This document shows positions 42,730-51,104 of a stretch of 64,000 nt of DNA, in pieces; the first letter of the stretch is position 1, and each line of letters opens with the position of its first letter. Below the pieces are notes generated by a model that was given only the letters and a program-made list of their open reading frames with translations, was not told the DNA's origin and made no database searches. This DNA is from Alphaproteobacteria bacterium (lineage in GTDB: Bacteria; Pseudomonadota; Alphaproteobacteria; Rhodobacterales; Rhodobacteraceae). Both the position numbers and the translations under genes were made by a program. The DNA is taken from positions 124,001 through 188,000 of the forward strand of contig JAUHXK010000006.1 in the NCBI GenBank assembly GCA_030427405.1. Reading direction: 5' to 3'.

Positions 42730-44657
42730 TCCAGCAGCATCGGGTATAGCAGGTTGGCCGCCTGCGGACCCGCCCCAAGGTAATCAACCCATTGATCGGT
42801 GGCCTCGTTATACCGCCGATAGCGTTCAATCTTGTCATACAGCCTGTTCACGATCGTCTGCTGCTCGGGGATGGGCAACCGGACCCAATCGTCTTCGGTA
42901 ATCGACATGATCTGCGACTTGTAGGGCAATCCTGACAGGTATTCATCCAGAGCGACCGCGCTGGCCAGGCTGGGGTCCGATTGGCGGGACACCTTGTCGG
43001 GCCTGCGGCTCATATCTGCCGCCACGCCCAACACCTGGGCAAAGAACTGATCAGGGTTCACCACGTTGCGCTCGGCCTGTTCGACGATAATGCGCAATGC
43101 CTCTTCGAGGTTGCTGAGGTCAGCCTTTGAGATCAACAGCCGAACCGACAAGGGTTTGAGCCCGGTCCGGTCGAAATCGCGGTCGGCGACATAAGCTTCG
43201 AACAGGTCGGGCGCGCGCGCGCCTTCGGTCTTGCCCAGATAGGCCAACTGCATGGTTCGGCTGGCCGTGTTCAGCCCGCTGAACTGATCGGCCTCTTCTT
43301 CGATGATGTCATCCTCGTTCAGCAATTCATCCCCGCCGCTGCCGCGATAGTCCGAGGTCTGCTGTGCAATGAATTGCCCAAGCTTGCGCGCCGTTTCCCG
43401 GTAGATCGAGGGGTCGCCATTTTCGATGGGAAAGTACAATGGCGTCGAGTTGGGGAATTCGGTCAGCTTTCTGTATGCGCTCTCGGCCGAGGAATGATCT
43501 TTTGTCCCGCGCTGGGTGCGCAGGTGCATCACTGCCAGCGCCCCGCCAATGCGTTCGCGCACCAGGCGGTTCAGGCTTTCGGCGCTCAGCCCGGTGGCCG
43601 ACAACTCATCGTCGAATTCCCGTGGCCCGGCATCGGTGACAAGCACGATGAACCGGCTGCCGAAATCCGACCAATCCATATTCTGCAACGCGTATTCGAC
43701 ACCCTTATAGGCATCTTCGCGGAAATTCTTGCTGGTGGTTTCAGCTTCTTGCATGTGGTCGATGCCGTTCAGGAACGCCTTGGCATCCAGCCCCTGTTGC
43801 AGGTCCACGAAAATGCGCGCGTCATATTCGAGGCCGGGCGCGGCTTCGAGGTTGTCGCGGTATCCCACCAGGCCAAAGCTGACGGCATTCGCGGCATCCG
43901 ACCCAGCCGCTTCGCGATACACTTCCTCCAGCGCGTCGCGGGTGGCGCGGATATAAGGCTCCATCGAGATGGTCGTGTCCACCACGAAAACCACGGCCGT
44001 TTTCAGATCCGCCGGGTCCTGACCTTTTGGCGGTTTTGGCAGGTTCGGCGCGTTGGCGCTGGCCACGGCAACCTGCAAAAGGTTGACGAAAGGACCGATG
44101 TCAAACACGGCCTCTTCGGTGGACAGGATCGGCATGACATAAAGGTTCTGGCGCTGGTCAATGGTTTCACGCGGGCCAAGCGCGATGACCGTTTCCGATG
44201 TGCCGCCCTCTTGTTCCGCCTTCAGCGCCTCGTCCCGCGCGGCCTTGGCCAGTTCGGCGGGGTTTTCGCTTTCGATGATGTCATAGATCGGGTCGATGTC
44301 GTTGAAGAACAGCACCCGCCCCACATTGTCGCTGCCTTCCAGCGTGGCAACGATGTTCTGGTTCCAGTCAACGGCGGCCGCTTCGGGTATCCACATCAGC
44401 GCCTTGCCCTGGTCATCGGGTCCGATTTCCATCCAGCCATCGGCGCGATCATACACAAAAAACACCTGTAGCGGAGACAGCGCCTGCACCGTGTCGCTGC
44501 CCTGGGCTTCGGATTTCGCATCGGTTCGCTCGCGGATCAGGACCCTTTGGAACAGGCTCTGCTTGCCTTCGATGGGCAATGGCGATCGGGTTTGCGCCCA
44601 GGCCGGGGCCGCAAGCGCCACCAACACGGCAATGACGGGTATAACACGCTGCAACAT
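42717..44657 (-). CDS. Periplasmic vWA-domain protein (PpkA C-terminus-like)
   Basis: A 646-aa exported protein with signal peptide MLQRVIPVIAVLVALAAPAWA. Residues about 25-120 look like an SH3-like fold (KQSLFQRVLIRERTDAKS, FFVYDRADGWMEIG). A von Willebrand A domain starts near residue 225 with VVFVVDTTISMEPYIRATRD; its MIDAS site reads DTTIS instead of DxSxS. IVLVTDAGPREF near 350 is the second metal segment. A helical C-terminal region follows. In type VI systems a vWA domain is the periplasmic end of the kinase PpkA; here it is a separate protein encoded 11 nt after a kinase gene. The ATG at 44657 follows GAGGAGA. It is the last gene of the eleven-gene operon. Confidence 0.82.
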   Translation of the reverse strand: MLQRVIPVIAVLVALAAPAWAQTRSPLPIEGKQSLFQRVLIRERTDAKSEAQGSDTVQALSPLQVFFVYDRADGWMEIGPDDQGKALMWIPEAAAVDWNQNIVATLEGSDNVGRVLFFNDIDPIYDIIESENPAELAKAARDEALKAEQEGGTSETVIALGPRETIDQRQNLYVMPILSTEEAVFDIGPFVNLLQVAVASANAPNLPKPPKGQDPADLKTAVVFVVDTTISMEPYIRATRDALEEVYREAAGSDAANAVSFGLVGYRDNLEAAPGLEYDARIFVDLQQGLDAKAFLNGIDHMQEAETTSKNFREDAYKGVEYALQNMDWSDFGSRFIVLVTDAGPREFDDELSATGLSAESLNRLVRERIGGALAVMHLRTQRGTKDHSSAESAYRKLTEFPNSTPLYFPIENGDPSIYRETARKLGQFIAQQTSDYRGSGGDELLNEDDIIEEEADQFSGLNTASRTMQLAYLGKTEGARAPDLFEAYVADRDFDRTGLKPLSVRLLISKADLSNLEEALRIIVEQAERNVVNPDQFFAQVLGVAADMSRRPDKVSRQSDPSLASAVALDEYLSGLPYKSQIMSITEDDWVRLPIPEQQTIVNRLYDKIERYRRYNEATDQWVDYLGAGPQAANLLYPMLLDDLP

Positions 44658-44668
44658 GTGCGGTCTCC

Positions 44669-46018
44669 TCACTCGTCCAAACGGTTCAGGGCGGTCCGGG
44701 CCGTATCAGACCCCAGGTCCGCCGCTTTCTGATAATACCGGCGTGCCGCCGATGGGTCGGGCCGGTCGAACGGGGACCGCGCGGTGTCATGGGTTTCGGG
44801 GTCATACATCTCGGCGATCAGTATATTGGCGTCCATCCGGTCCTGGTCGGGCATCGTCGCGTCGTTGCTGATGGCGATCAGCGCCCCAAGGGCCGCGCCC
44901 AGGTTTTCCTTGCCACCCGCCTGGATCTGCCCGCGGGCTGCACCCAGCGGATCATCGGCGGCCAGGGTTTCCCGCGCGTCGGTCACCGACTGGTCGACCG
45001 GAACCGCAGCACCACCCGCCTGGGTCAGGAAATACCAGGCGCCACCCGCGATCACGGCCAGCCCAACCACCCCGGCGGCAACCAGCGGCATCATGCCCGA
45101 GCCAGACCCCGTGCCCGGCTGCTGCGTCCCGCCCGGCTTGGGAGCCTTGGGTTCGGCCCCGCCCGGTTTCGCCGTATGCGACGCCCTGGACAGCGCGTCG
45201 TGGAACAACGCAGGCAGGTCGCGCGGGCGGTCCTTGGGATTGGCCTTGAGCAAAAGCTCCAATGCCATTTTCAAACCCGGCCCGATCTTAGGGTCAGTGA
45301 CTTTGACATCCGATTTACGGTCCTCGACCGCGGCGAACCCTTTCCCCTCGCCCGGCAGTTCCAGACCGGCGGTGCGCATCAGGACCAGCCCCAGCGCATA
45401 GGCATCGGTTGCGGCCGAAACCTCGTTACCGAACAGCCCCAGCTGTTCAGGCGCGCAGTACCGCAGCTTGCCCGCGAAACTGTCGCCGATTATCGATTTG
45501 TCTGTGCCCACACTATCCGAGGCCAGCCCGAAATCGATGAACTTGGCCTGATTGATGTCCTCGTGCGAGATCATCACGTTATCGGGGGCTACGTCGCGAT
45601 GGACGATGCCCAGGTTGTGAATGGCCTCAAGCCCCTGGGACAGGCGCAGCCCCAGTTTCAGCACATCCTCGGACGACAAACGGGCACCTTTCTTGAGGTA
45701 ATGCGCCAGCGAATGGCCGGGCACGAATTCCATCACCAGAAACAGACGCCCATCCTTGTCCAGCATCGAGGTTTCGAACCGTACGACCGCATCGCTGCGG
45801 ACCGTGCGCAGCAGGTTGGCCTCGCGGCGGAACAGGTCAACGGCCTTTTTGTTCTTGGCAAAGGCAGGTGTCATCACCTTGATCGCCACGTCATGGCCGC
45901 TGGCCCGGTTCAACCCGCGAAAGGTCGCGCCCATTCCGCCCTCGCCCAAAAGCGACTTGATCTCATAGGTGTCCTGCAAAACGCTGCCGGGGCGCAGCCC
46001 AAGTACCGAATGTTCCAT
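44669..46018 (-). CDS. Membrane Ser/Thr protein kinase with periplasmic Sel1-like end (PpkA-like)
   Basis: A 449-aa Hanks-type kinase. Visible are the Gly loop LLGEGGMGATFRG (about 22), the Lys in VAIKVMTP, the catalytic loop HRDVAPDN (about 143), DFGLAS (about 163) and CAPEQLGLF. The loop carries Ala where most kinases have Lys (HRDxKPxN), as in a subgroup of bacterial kinases. A Pro/Gly-rich linker leads to a TM segment (MMPLVAAGVVGLAVIAGGAWYF, split near 305-325), and the periplasmic part ends with a Sel1-like repeat (PSAARRYYQKAADLGSDTAR). GGAGGTGAC precedes the ATG at 46018. It lies between a small membrane protein and the vWA protein in the operon. Confidence 0.87.
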   Translation of the reverse strand: MEHSVLGLRPGSVLQDTYEIKSLLGEGGMGATFRGLNRASGHDVAIKVMTPAFAKNKKAVDLFRREANLLRTVRSDAVVRFETSMLDKDGRLFLVMEFVPGHSLAHYLKKGARLSSEDVLKLGLRLSQGLEAIHNLGIVHRDVAPDNVMISHEDINQAKFIDFGLASDSVGTDKSIIGDSFAGKLRYCAPEQLGLFGNEVSAATDAYALGLVLMRTAGLELPGEGKGFAAVEDRKSDVKVTDPKIGPGLKMALELLLKANPKDRPRDLPALFHDALSRASHTAKPGGAEPKAPKPGGTQQPGTGSGSGMMPLVAAGVVGLAVIAGGAWYFLTQAGGAAVPVDQSVTDARETLAADDPLGAARGQIQAGGKENLGAALGALIAISNDATMPDQDRMDANILIAEMYDPETHDTARSPFDRPDPSAARRYYQKAADLGSDTARTALNRLDE

Positions 46019-46026
46019 GGCCGCTG

Positions 46027-46287
46027 TCACCTCCGGCTTTTCAGGCTGATTGCGCTGTGTTTGGAAAAGGTCCGGATATCCATGATCTGAAAACAGATCC
46101 CGGCAAAAACCAGCGAGGACGCGATCCCGAACACAACCGTCAGGAACGCCGCGATGATGGTCATCGTGTCCGGCCCCAGCGGCGGCAGGCGCAGCATCGA
46201 AACGGCGGCGAAACAGAAGAAAATGATCGAGATACCGGTGGTTATCCACACCAGAACCTCAAGCGATTTGTTCAACACTTCACGCAT
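46027..46287 (-). CDS. Small two-TM membrane protein of unknown function
   Basis: An 86-aa protein with two hydrophobic segments (about residues 11-30, VLVWITTGISIIFFCFAAVS, and 44-66, IIAAFLTVVFGIASSLVFAG) and a basic C-terminus (KHSAISLKSRR). I do not recognise a family. It lies 8 nt before the kinase gene and 17 nt after the FGE-domain gene in a tightly packed operon, so a role next to the kinase in the inner membrane is likely. Its length, hydrophobic pattern and position in the run support a real gene. Confidence 0.65.
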   Translation of the reverse strand: MREVLNKSLEVLVWITTGISIIFFCFAAVSMLRLPPLGPDTMTIIAAFLTVVFGIASSLVFAGICFQIMDIRTFSKHSAISLKSRR

Positions 46288-46304
46288 AACTCAACCTTTC
46301 CAAC

Positions 46305-47939
46305 TCAATTCTCGGCAAACGACAGGGCCAGGTCCTGAAAATCGTCTGCAATCTCATCCAGATCCGAATACCCCGCCACGCTGCGGGCACCGATATGGTC
46401 CTGCAACAGGGCCAGGCAGGACGCGCGTTCGCGCCCGCGGCCAGATTCGGCGGGGTAGATAAAATCGATCTGCTTGCGCAGCAGAACGGGTGAATACTGA
46501 TCGACCAGACCTTCGATCAGGTTGGCATATTCAACCACGTCGGCCTTGGCCTTTTCTTCGATCTCCTGCAGCTTGGCGGCCGCTTCGCGCCGCGCCGCCA
46601 GCACCTCGTTCAGCAGCTCCTGGTCACCCGCCGCGCGGGCCTCTTGTTCCAGCAGGTCAAGGTCGTGCTGGATCGTCAGCATCGAGATCAGCGCGTTCAG
46701 ATAGCGCCGCAACGCCTGCCCGCAGACCAGAACGCCCGAGGTCAGGATCAGGCGGATCGACTGATCGCGCTGCGCGTTGCGTTCCACCATCCCACGGTTC
46801 AGCGTTTCCTTGATTACGGCCAGCCGCGTGCGGGTCAGTTCTGACAGCGCCTCGTCTGACATGTCGTCCAGCAACGCCATCGCCTCTTGCTCGCTGGCGG
46901 CGTTGGCCAGGGCATCGTCCGGTCGCGCCAGCTGGTCCAGCCCATCCTTCAGTGCCTGGTCCTGATCAGGCGAGGTGATTGCCAAACCCTGTAGAACCAG
47001 CCGCGTGCCGGTGAACCTGTCTGCCGAGGACGTGTTGGACAGGATGTCAAACGGCGGCACCTCGAACCGGGTCGAGGATGAAATGTCCTGCAACGGGGTG
47101 CGGGCATCGCCGCCCCGCTTGACGAACCCGCCGGCCTGCCCATGCAATCGGCCATGGCGCACCAGCGCAAACGGGTCCCCGACGATTTCCGCCGCGTTGC
47201 CAAGCATGTCGTGCAACCCCAGCGGGTTGGGCCGCAATGACCCGATCACCTGCAGCTTGCCCCCCGTCGAAGAGGTGCCGCCATGGGCGATATATTCATC
47301 CTGCGGCGTGCCCTCGGGAACCGGCGGCAAGGGCGCCCGGAAAAGCGCCTGATCAACGGCAAGGCCGCCGCGCGCGGAATATTCCCACTCTTCCTCGGTT
47401 GGCAGGCGCAGATAGGCCCGCGTGTCGCCAACCCGCGGCAGCGCGTCGGGTGCGTTCTGCATCAGCCACAACGTATAGGCTTCGGCAAACCGCTGGTAAT
47501 CCAGCCGCGTCTGACCAACCGCTGGCACAAAGGCGCGGCGGCGCGGTTCCTTTTCCGGGCAGGCATCGCCCATGACCACGTCCCATTGCGCCTGCGCCAA
47601 CTCGTATTTGGCCATGTAGAAATAACCGCGCGCGCCGCCGTCCTCATCCGCGAAAGCCCCTGACACAAAAGCGCGGCGCAGACCGTTCAGGTAGGGTTGA
47701 TCGCTTCCCTCCTGCCCCAGAACAACCGAAACGTCACCGATCACACCGTCGGTATTGGGTGTGGCCACCTTGCGAAAGGTCATCCCCCCGCCGCAGGGCA
47801 TCGGCAGGTTCAGATCGCCCTCTGCCGGTTGCGGGTTGAAGTACTTCTCGCGCCACGAGATGTCCTGGGCCTGGGCCACAGCGCCCGTCACCAGCAGCCC
47901 CAGCAGGGGCAACGCCTTGAACCAGGAATATCTAGGCAT
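46305..47939 (-). CDS. Periplasmic FGE-sulfatase-domain protein, degenerate (TagR-like)
   Basis: A 544-aa protein with a Sec signal peptide (cleavage near AVAQAQ, residue 25). Residues about 60-320 are a formylglycine-generating-enzyme-type domain: YFYMAKYELAQAQWDVVMG, LRLPTEEEWEYSARGG near 180, NPLGLHDMLGNAAEIV near 240, KRGGDARTPL near 275 and TGTRLVL. The active-site cysteines of true FGE (CxxxxC before the YR region) are missing, so it is probably a binding or signalling domain. The C-terminal third is long and helical. TagR of Pseudomonas is an FGE-domain periplasmic activator of PpkA, and the neighbours fit. It overlaps the permease gene by 8 bases; GGAGGTG precedes the ATG. Confidence 0.83.
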   Translation of the reverse strand: MPRYSWFKALPLLGLLVTGAVAQAQDISWREKYFNPQPAEGDLNLPMPCGGGMTFRKVATPNTDGVIGDVSVVLGQEGSDQPYLNGLRRAFVSGAFADEDGGARGYFYMAKYELAQAQWDVVMGDACPEKEPRRRAFVPAVGQTRLDYQRFAEAYTLWLMQNAPDALPRVGDTRAYLRLPTEEEWEYSARGGLAVDQALFRAPLPPVPEGTPQDEYIAHGGTSSTGGKLQVIGSLRPNPLGLHDMLGNAAEIVGDPFALVRHGRLHGQAGGFVKRGGDARTPLQDISSSTRFEVPPFDILSNTSSADRFTGTRLVLQGLAITSPDQDQALKDGLDQLARPDDALANAASEQEAMALLDDMSDEALSELTRTRLAVIKETLNRGMVERNAQRDQSIRLILTSGVLVCGQALRRYLNALISMLTIQHDLDLLEQEARAAGDQELLNEVLAARREAAAKLQEIEEKAKADVVEYANLIEGLVDQYSPVLLRKQIDFIYPAESGRGRERASCLALLQDHIGARSVAGYSDLDEIADDFQDLALSFAEN

Positions 47940-49125
47940 GGGTCAGCACCTCCTGAGGGTCAACATTTCGCACCGCAACCACCGCCCAAACAGCAGCCGT
48001 AACCGCCGTGACTGCCCCCAATACCAGGGTGGCCAGAATGTCACCGGCATATAGCCGGGCGACCGATTCACCGGGGACCGAGTCGAACACGGCGTTGATC
48101 GCGACCAGAAACGGCAGGATCAGAATCACGGTTGCCATGACCCCGACCAGAACCAGGGCAAGGCTCTGAACCACAGGTATCAGGCAGCGTTGCCGGTCGG
48201 GCATGGTAAGCATGGAATACAGGCTGAAGATCACGCGCTGCCGTTCGACCATGCCGCGCAGGTTCGCCGACATCGCGGCCCAGAACCCGAACATGGCCAA
48301 CGCCGCAATCGCGGTGAACAGGATATTGAGGTTGCGCCGGAATGACAGCAACAGCGCCGCATTCTCGGCGCGCGGGCGTGACTGAACCCCCAGGTCCGAC
48401 AGATGCGCTGCCAAGTTGCCGATATCGTCCAGAGACCGCGCATACAGCCGAAAACTGGCATAGCTTTCCGGTTCGGCAACGGGTTCGGTCCAGTTGGCAG
48501 GCGTCGCGGACAGGTCGTCCCGGAACCGTTCGACCGCCAACAAGTCGGGGACCGACAGGAAAACAGCCGCGCGCGGCCAGATCTCTGCAGGTACGACACC
48601 GATGACCTGCAGGTCGCGGCGCGCATTTTCCCGCTGACCGTCCACTTCGCGCCCGATGATCATGTCAAGCGTATCGCCGGCCCCGGCAGACAGGTCCTGC
48701 GCCAGCGCATCCGAAATCCAGACCTGACCGGGCGCTACGGGCGCGCCACTTATCAGCGGGTCGCCTGCCGCGGACGGGATCAGCGGCACGGCACGTTCCA
48801 GCTTGCGGCTGGCCTCGTTGCGCACCGCATTGGCCGAGGTATTGATGGAACGCGTCGCGGGGACGACAAAGCCGACATCCTGCCGCACGCCAAGCGCGGC
48901 AAAGAACGCCGCATCATGCGCCCCGGCCCCAATGGCCAGGATCTCTCGGTTCGAGGGGTCTTCGATCAGCCTGCCCACCATCGTTCCGATAACACCGTTC
49001 TTAAGCGCCAGAACGATCAGCAGCGGGCCCAACACGCCCGCCAGAGCGGCGATGAAACACAGCGCGGCCTGCCAGTCATGGCGCAGCTCCCGCAGGGCAA
49101 GGGTGACCGGAATGCGCATCATCAT
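47932..49125 (-). CDS. ABC transporter permease, FtsX/MacB/LolC type (TagS-like)
   Basis: A 397-aa membrane protein with the four-TM MacB/LolC plan. TM1 is near residues 18-40 (AALCFIAALAGVLGPLLIVL). A periplasmic domain of about 230 residues follows, then three C-terminal TMs (ILFTAIAALAMFGFWAAM; VVQSLALVLVGVMATVILIL; LATLVLGAVTAVTAAVWAVV). It ends NVDPQEVLTHA, like LolC/E (DPAEVLR). Such proteins act as mechanotransmitters or lipoprotein handlers rather than solute channels. The ATG at 49125 overlaps the ATPase stop in ATGA. The pairing with a FGE-domain gene and kinase genes resembles tagS-tagT. Confidence 0.85.
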   Translation of the reverse strand: MMMRIPVTLALRELRHDWQAALCFIAALAGVLGPLLIVLALKNGVIGTMVGRLIEDPSNREILAIGAGAHDAAFFAALGVRQDVGFVVPATRSINTSANAVRNEASRKLERAVPLIPSAAGDPLISGAPVAPGQVWISDALAQDLSAGAGDTLDMIIGREVDGQRENARRDLQVIGVVPAEIWPRAAVFLSVPDLLAVERFRDDLSATPANWTEPVAEPESYASFRLYARSLDDIGNLAAHLSDLGVQSRPRAENAALLLSFRRNLNILFTAIAALAMFGFWAAMSANLRGMVERQRVIFSLYSMLTMPDRQRCLIPVVQSLALVLVGVMATVILILPFLVAINAVFDSVPGESVARLYAGDILATLVLGAVTAVTAAVWAVVAVRNVDPQEVLTHA

Positions 49126-49829
49126 GCCACCCGCGCCGCGGCGCGGCCCTTGGTCGAAAAGATCGAATAGGACTGCCCCTGGTGGTTGAGGATGCGGTGA
49201 TCCGCACGCGGCGTATGCGCAAATTCCCCCGATTGTGCCTGATGGCTGGCCAGAACCACGGCAGACCCGGCCTCGGCCGCCAGATGCACGATCAGGGCTT
49301 CGACCTCGGCCACATTGGCCGGGTCCAGCGCCGAAACCGGTTCGTCCAGCAACAAGACGGCGGGCCGCCCCAGCAAGGCACGCGCAACCGACACGCGCTG
49401 TCGCTGACCCACCGAAAGCTGGCCTGGCTTGCGCGCTCTGAAGTCCCCCAGACCCATGGCGCGGATCAGGTGATCCTGCCATTCGGCATCCACCTGCTGA
49501 CCGGCAACACGCACCGGCAGTTCGATGTTTTCCTGCAAGGACAGGTACGGCACCAGCGTATTGGTCTGCAGGACAAAACCCATCCGGTCCGGGCCCGCAT
49601 AGTCAGCGCGCGGCGTGTCCCCGGTCACGGCGACCCCGGCAATCTCGTGCCGGGTGTCAGGAAACGCCGCCACCGGAAGCGCCCCGGCAATCAGCCCCAG
49701 CGCGGTACTTTTACCGGCGCCGCTGACGGCGTCCAGAACGATGGTTTCCCCGGCATGCAGGTCCAGTTCCTCGATCACGACGAAAAAGCCCGGCGCCCGT
49801 TCAATGCCAAGGTTCCGGATCGCAACCAC
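49122..49829 (-). CDS. ABC transporter ATP-binding protein, LolD/MacB type (TagT-like)
   Basis: The ATPase partner of the FtsX-type permease, about 235 aa. The Walker A reads AVSGAGKST, with Ala for the usual first Gly, the Q-loop is VLQTNTLVPYLSL, the signature is LSVGQRQRVSVARA (Val for Gly), Walker B is VLLLDEPVSALD and the switch is SHQ. The LLPYLS-type Q-loop and small size match the LolD group. The start is uncertain: a TTG at 49868 gives 13 more residues and overlaps the upstream gene, while the GTG at 49829 follows GACAGG and gives the typical VAIRNL start, so I prefer it. Confidence 0.85.
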   Translation of the reverse strand: MVAIRNLGIERAPGFFVVIEELDLHAGETIVLDAVSGAGKSTALGLIAGALPVAAFPDTRHEIAGVAVTGDTPRADYAGPDRMGFVLQTNTLVPYLSLQENIELPVRVAGQQVDAEWQDHLIRAMGLGDFRARKPGQLSVGQRQRVSVARALLGRPAVLLLDEPVSALDPANVAEVEALIVHLAAEAGSAVVLASHQAQSGEFAHTPRADHRILNHQGQSYSIFSTKGRAAARVA

Positions 49830-49842
49830 GTTGTGCGACCTG

Positions 49843-51099
49843 TCAGGGGCGGCTGAGGACAAGAGCAATCCCTCCCAATTCGACCTTCGACTTGGTGTTG
49901 ATCTGCACAGGTACGTTCGGCTCGATCCGCTTGCCGTCGACTTTCGTGCCGTTCGAAGACCCCAGATCCGTCAGCATGATCTTGCGATCCGTCAGGGACA
50001 GGCTGGCGTGGCGGCGGCTAAGATTGCGATCCGTAACCGTCAGCGCGTTTTCCCCGGCCCGGCCGATGGTGACGCCCGATTGCAGCTGGGCGGCGCTGAA
50101 CTGTACCGAGACCGACCCCATGGAAGCCGCGAGAATGGCGCGTCCCTGGGGTTTGGCAACGGCGGCACCGCCACCGGATTTGCGGACCGCATCGGCCCCG
50201 CGCGACCGGGACGCCACATAGTACATCCCGCCGATCACCAGCGCTCCTGCCCCGCACAGAACGGCCAAAATGACCCAGATCCCGCCATCTGACGGCTGCG
50301 GTGGCCCAGACCCCGGATTCTCGGGGTCGCATGTTTCCTTGTGCGCGCTGAACGGCACGCCCGCATCTCGCAGGAACCCGGCAATCGGGTTGGCCGACGA
50401 CGCCCAGAAGGTGTTGTTCGTAGGTGTCCGCCCATCCGAGCTCCAGACCGAGATGACGGTATTGATCCCCAGGACCGACCCGCAGAAATCAATCAGCGGC
50501 CCGCCCGAATTGCCCTGGTTGACCGAAGCGGTATGCTGGACGATCTCAAGCGTCCGCCCGGTTTCGTTGAAAGACCCCGGTGCGACCTTGCTGATCGCGC
50601 CCTGCGTCAGCGTGGTTTCGAAATAAGCAAGCTTGTCGCGCCGTTCGTTGATCTGGTCGGACGATCCCGGATAGCCAAGCGCCGCGACCTGTTCGCCCTT
50701 CAGCGGCTTGCCTTCGCGCAGAACCAGGATGCCCGGTTCATGCCCATCCGCATCCAGCGGCTCGATCCGCAGCACCGCAAGGTCCAGTTCCCGCGATGTA
50801 TGCAGCACCTTGGCCGCATAAAAGAAGATCTGGTTATTGCGCTTGAACCCGACCTGGATTTCATGACCGCCGTCAATAACGTGATAGTTGGTTATGTAGT
50901 AATATCCCCGCCCATCGGGCAGCGGCGACAGGACGAAACCCGACCCGGTGGCGAACCCGCCCCCCAGCTCGACCAGGGTGCGCCCCATGGCGCCATCGGC
51001 GCGTTCAACCACCTGCGGTTGAATCTGTGCCCAGACGGCAGAGCCCCATGGCGACAACAGGCAAGCAAGAACAACAAAAAGGGATCGGATCAAACGCAA
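49843..51099 (-). CDS. Trypsin-like serine protease with TM segment and cytoplasmic FHA domain
   Basis: An unusual three-part protein of 418 aa. After a signal peptide or anchor (LIRSLFVVLACLLSPWGSAVWA) comes an HtrA-like protease domain with the full triad: His in ITNYHVIDGG (about 72), Asp in RELDLAVLRI (about 103), Ser in NQGNSGGPLI (about 192). A TM segment (WVILAVLCGAGALVIGGMYYV, about 275-295) leads to a C-terminal FHA domain: VTIGRAGENALTV, RNLSRRHASL, LGSSNGTKVDG. This places proteolysis in the periplasm and phosphothreonine binding in the cytoplasm. The TTG at 51099, 8 nt after GAGG and 5 nt after the kinase stop, is the best start; the open frame further upstream has no signal. Confidence 0.85.
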   Translation of the reverse strand: MRLIRSLFVVLACLLSPWGSAVWAQIQPQVVERADGAMGRTLVELGGGFATGSGFVLSPLPDGRGYYYITNYHVIDGGHEIQVGFKRNNQIFFYAAKVLHTSRELDLAVLRIEPLDADGHEPGILVLREGKPLKGEQVAALGYPGSSDQINERRDKLAYFETTLTQGAISKVAPGSFNETGRTLEIVQHTASVNQGNSGGPLIDFCGSVLGINTVISVWSSDGRTPTNNTFWASSANPIAGFLRDAGVPFSAHKETCDPENPGSGPPQPSDGGIWVILAVLCGAGALVIGGMYYVASRSRGADAVRKSGGGAAVAKPQGRAILAASMGSVSVQFSAAQLQSGVTIGRAGENALTVTDRNLSRRHASLSLTDRKIMLTDLGSSNGTKVDGKRIEPNVPVQINTKSKVELGGIALVLSRP

Positions 51100-51104
51100 A
51101 CTAC

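Noticed and set aside
46305..47939. A working sulfatase-maturing FGE for the nearby arylsulfatase
   Set aside because: The cysteine pair of the active site is missing and the gene lies in a separate operon with kinase genes about 10 kb away.
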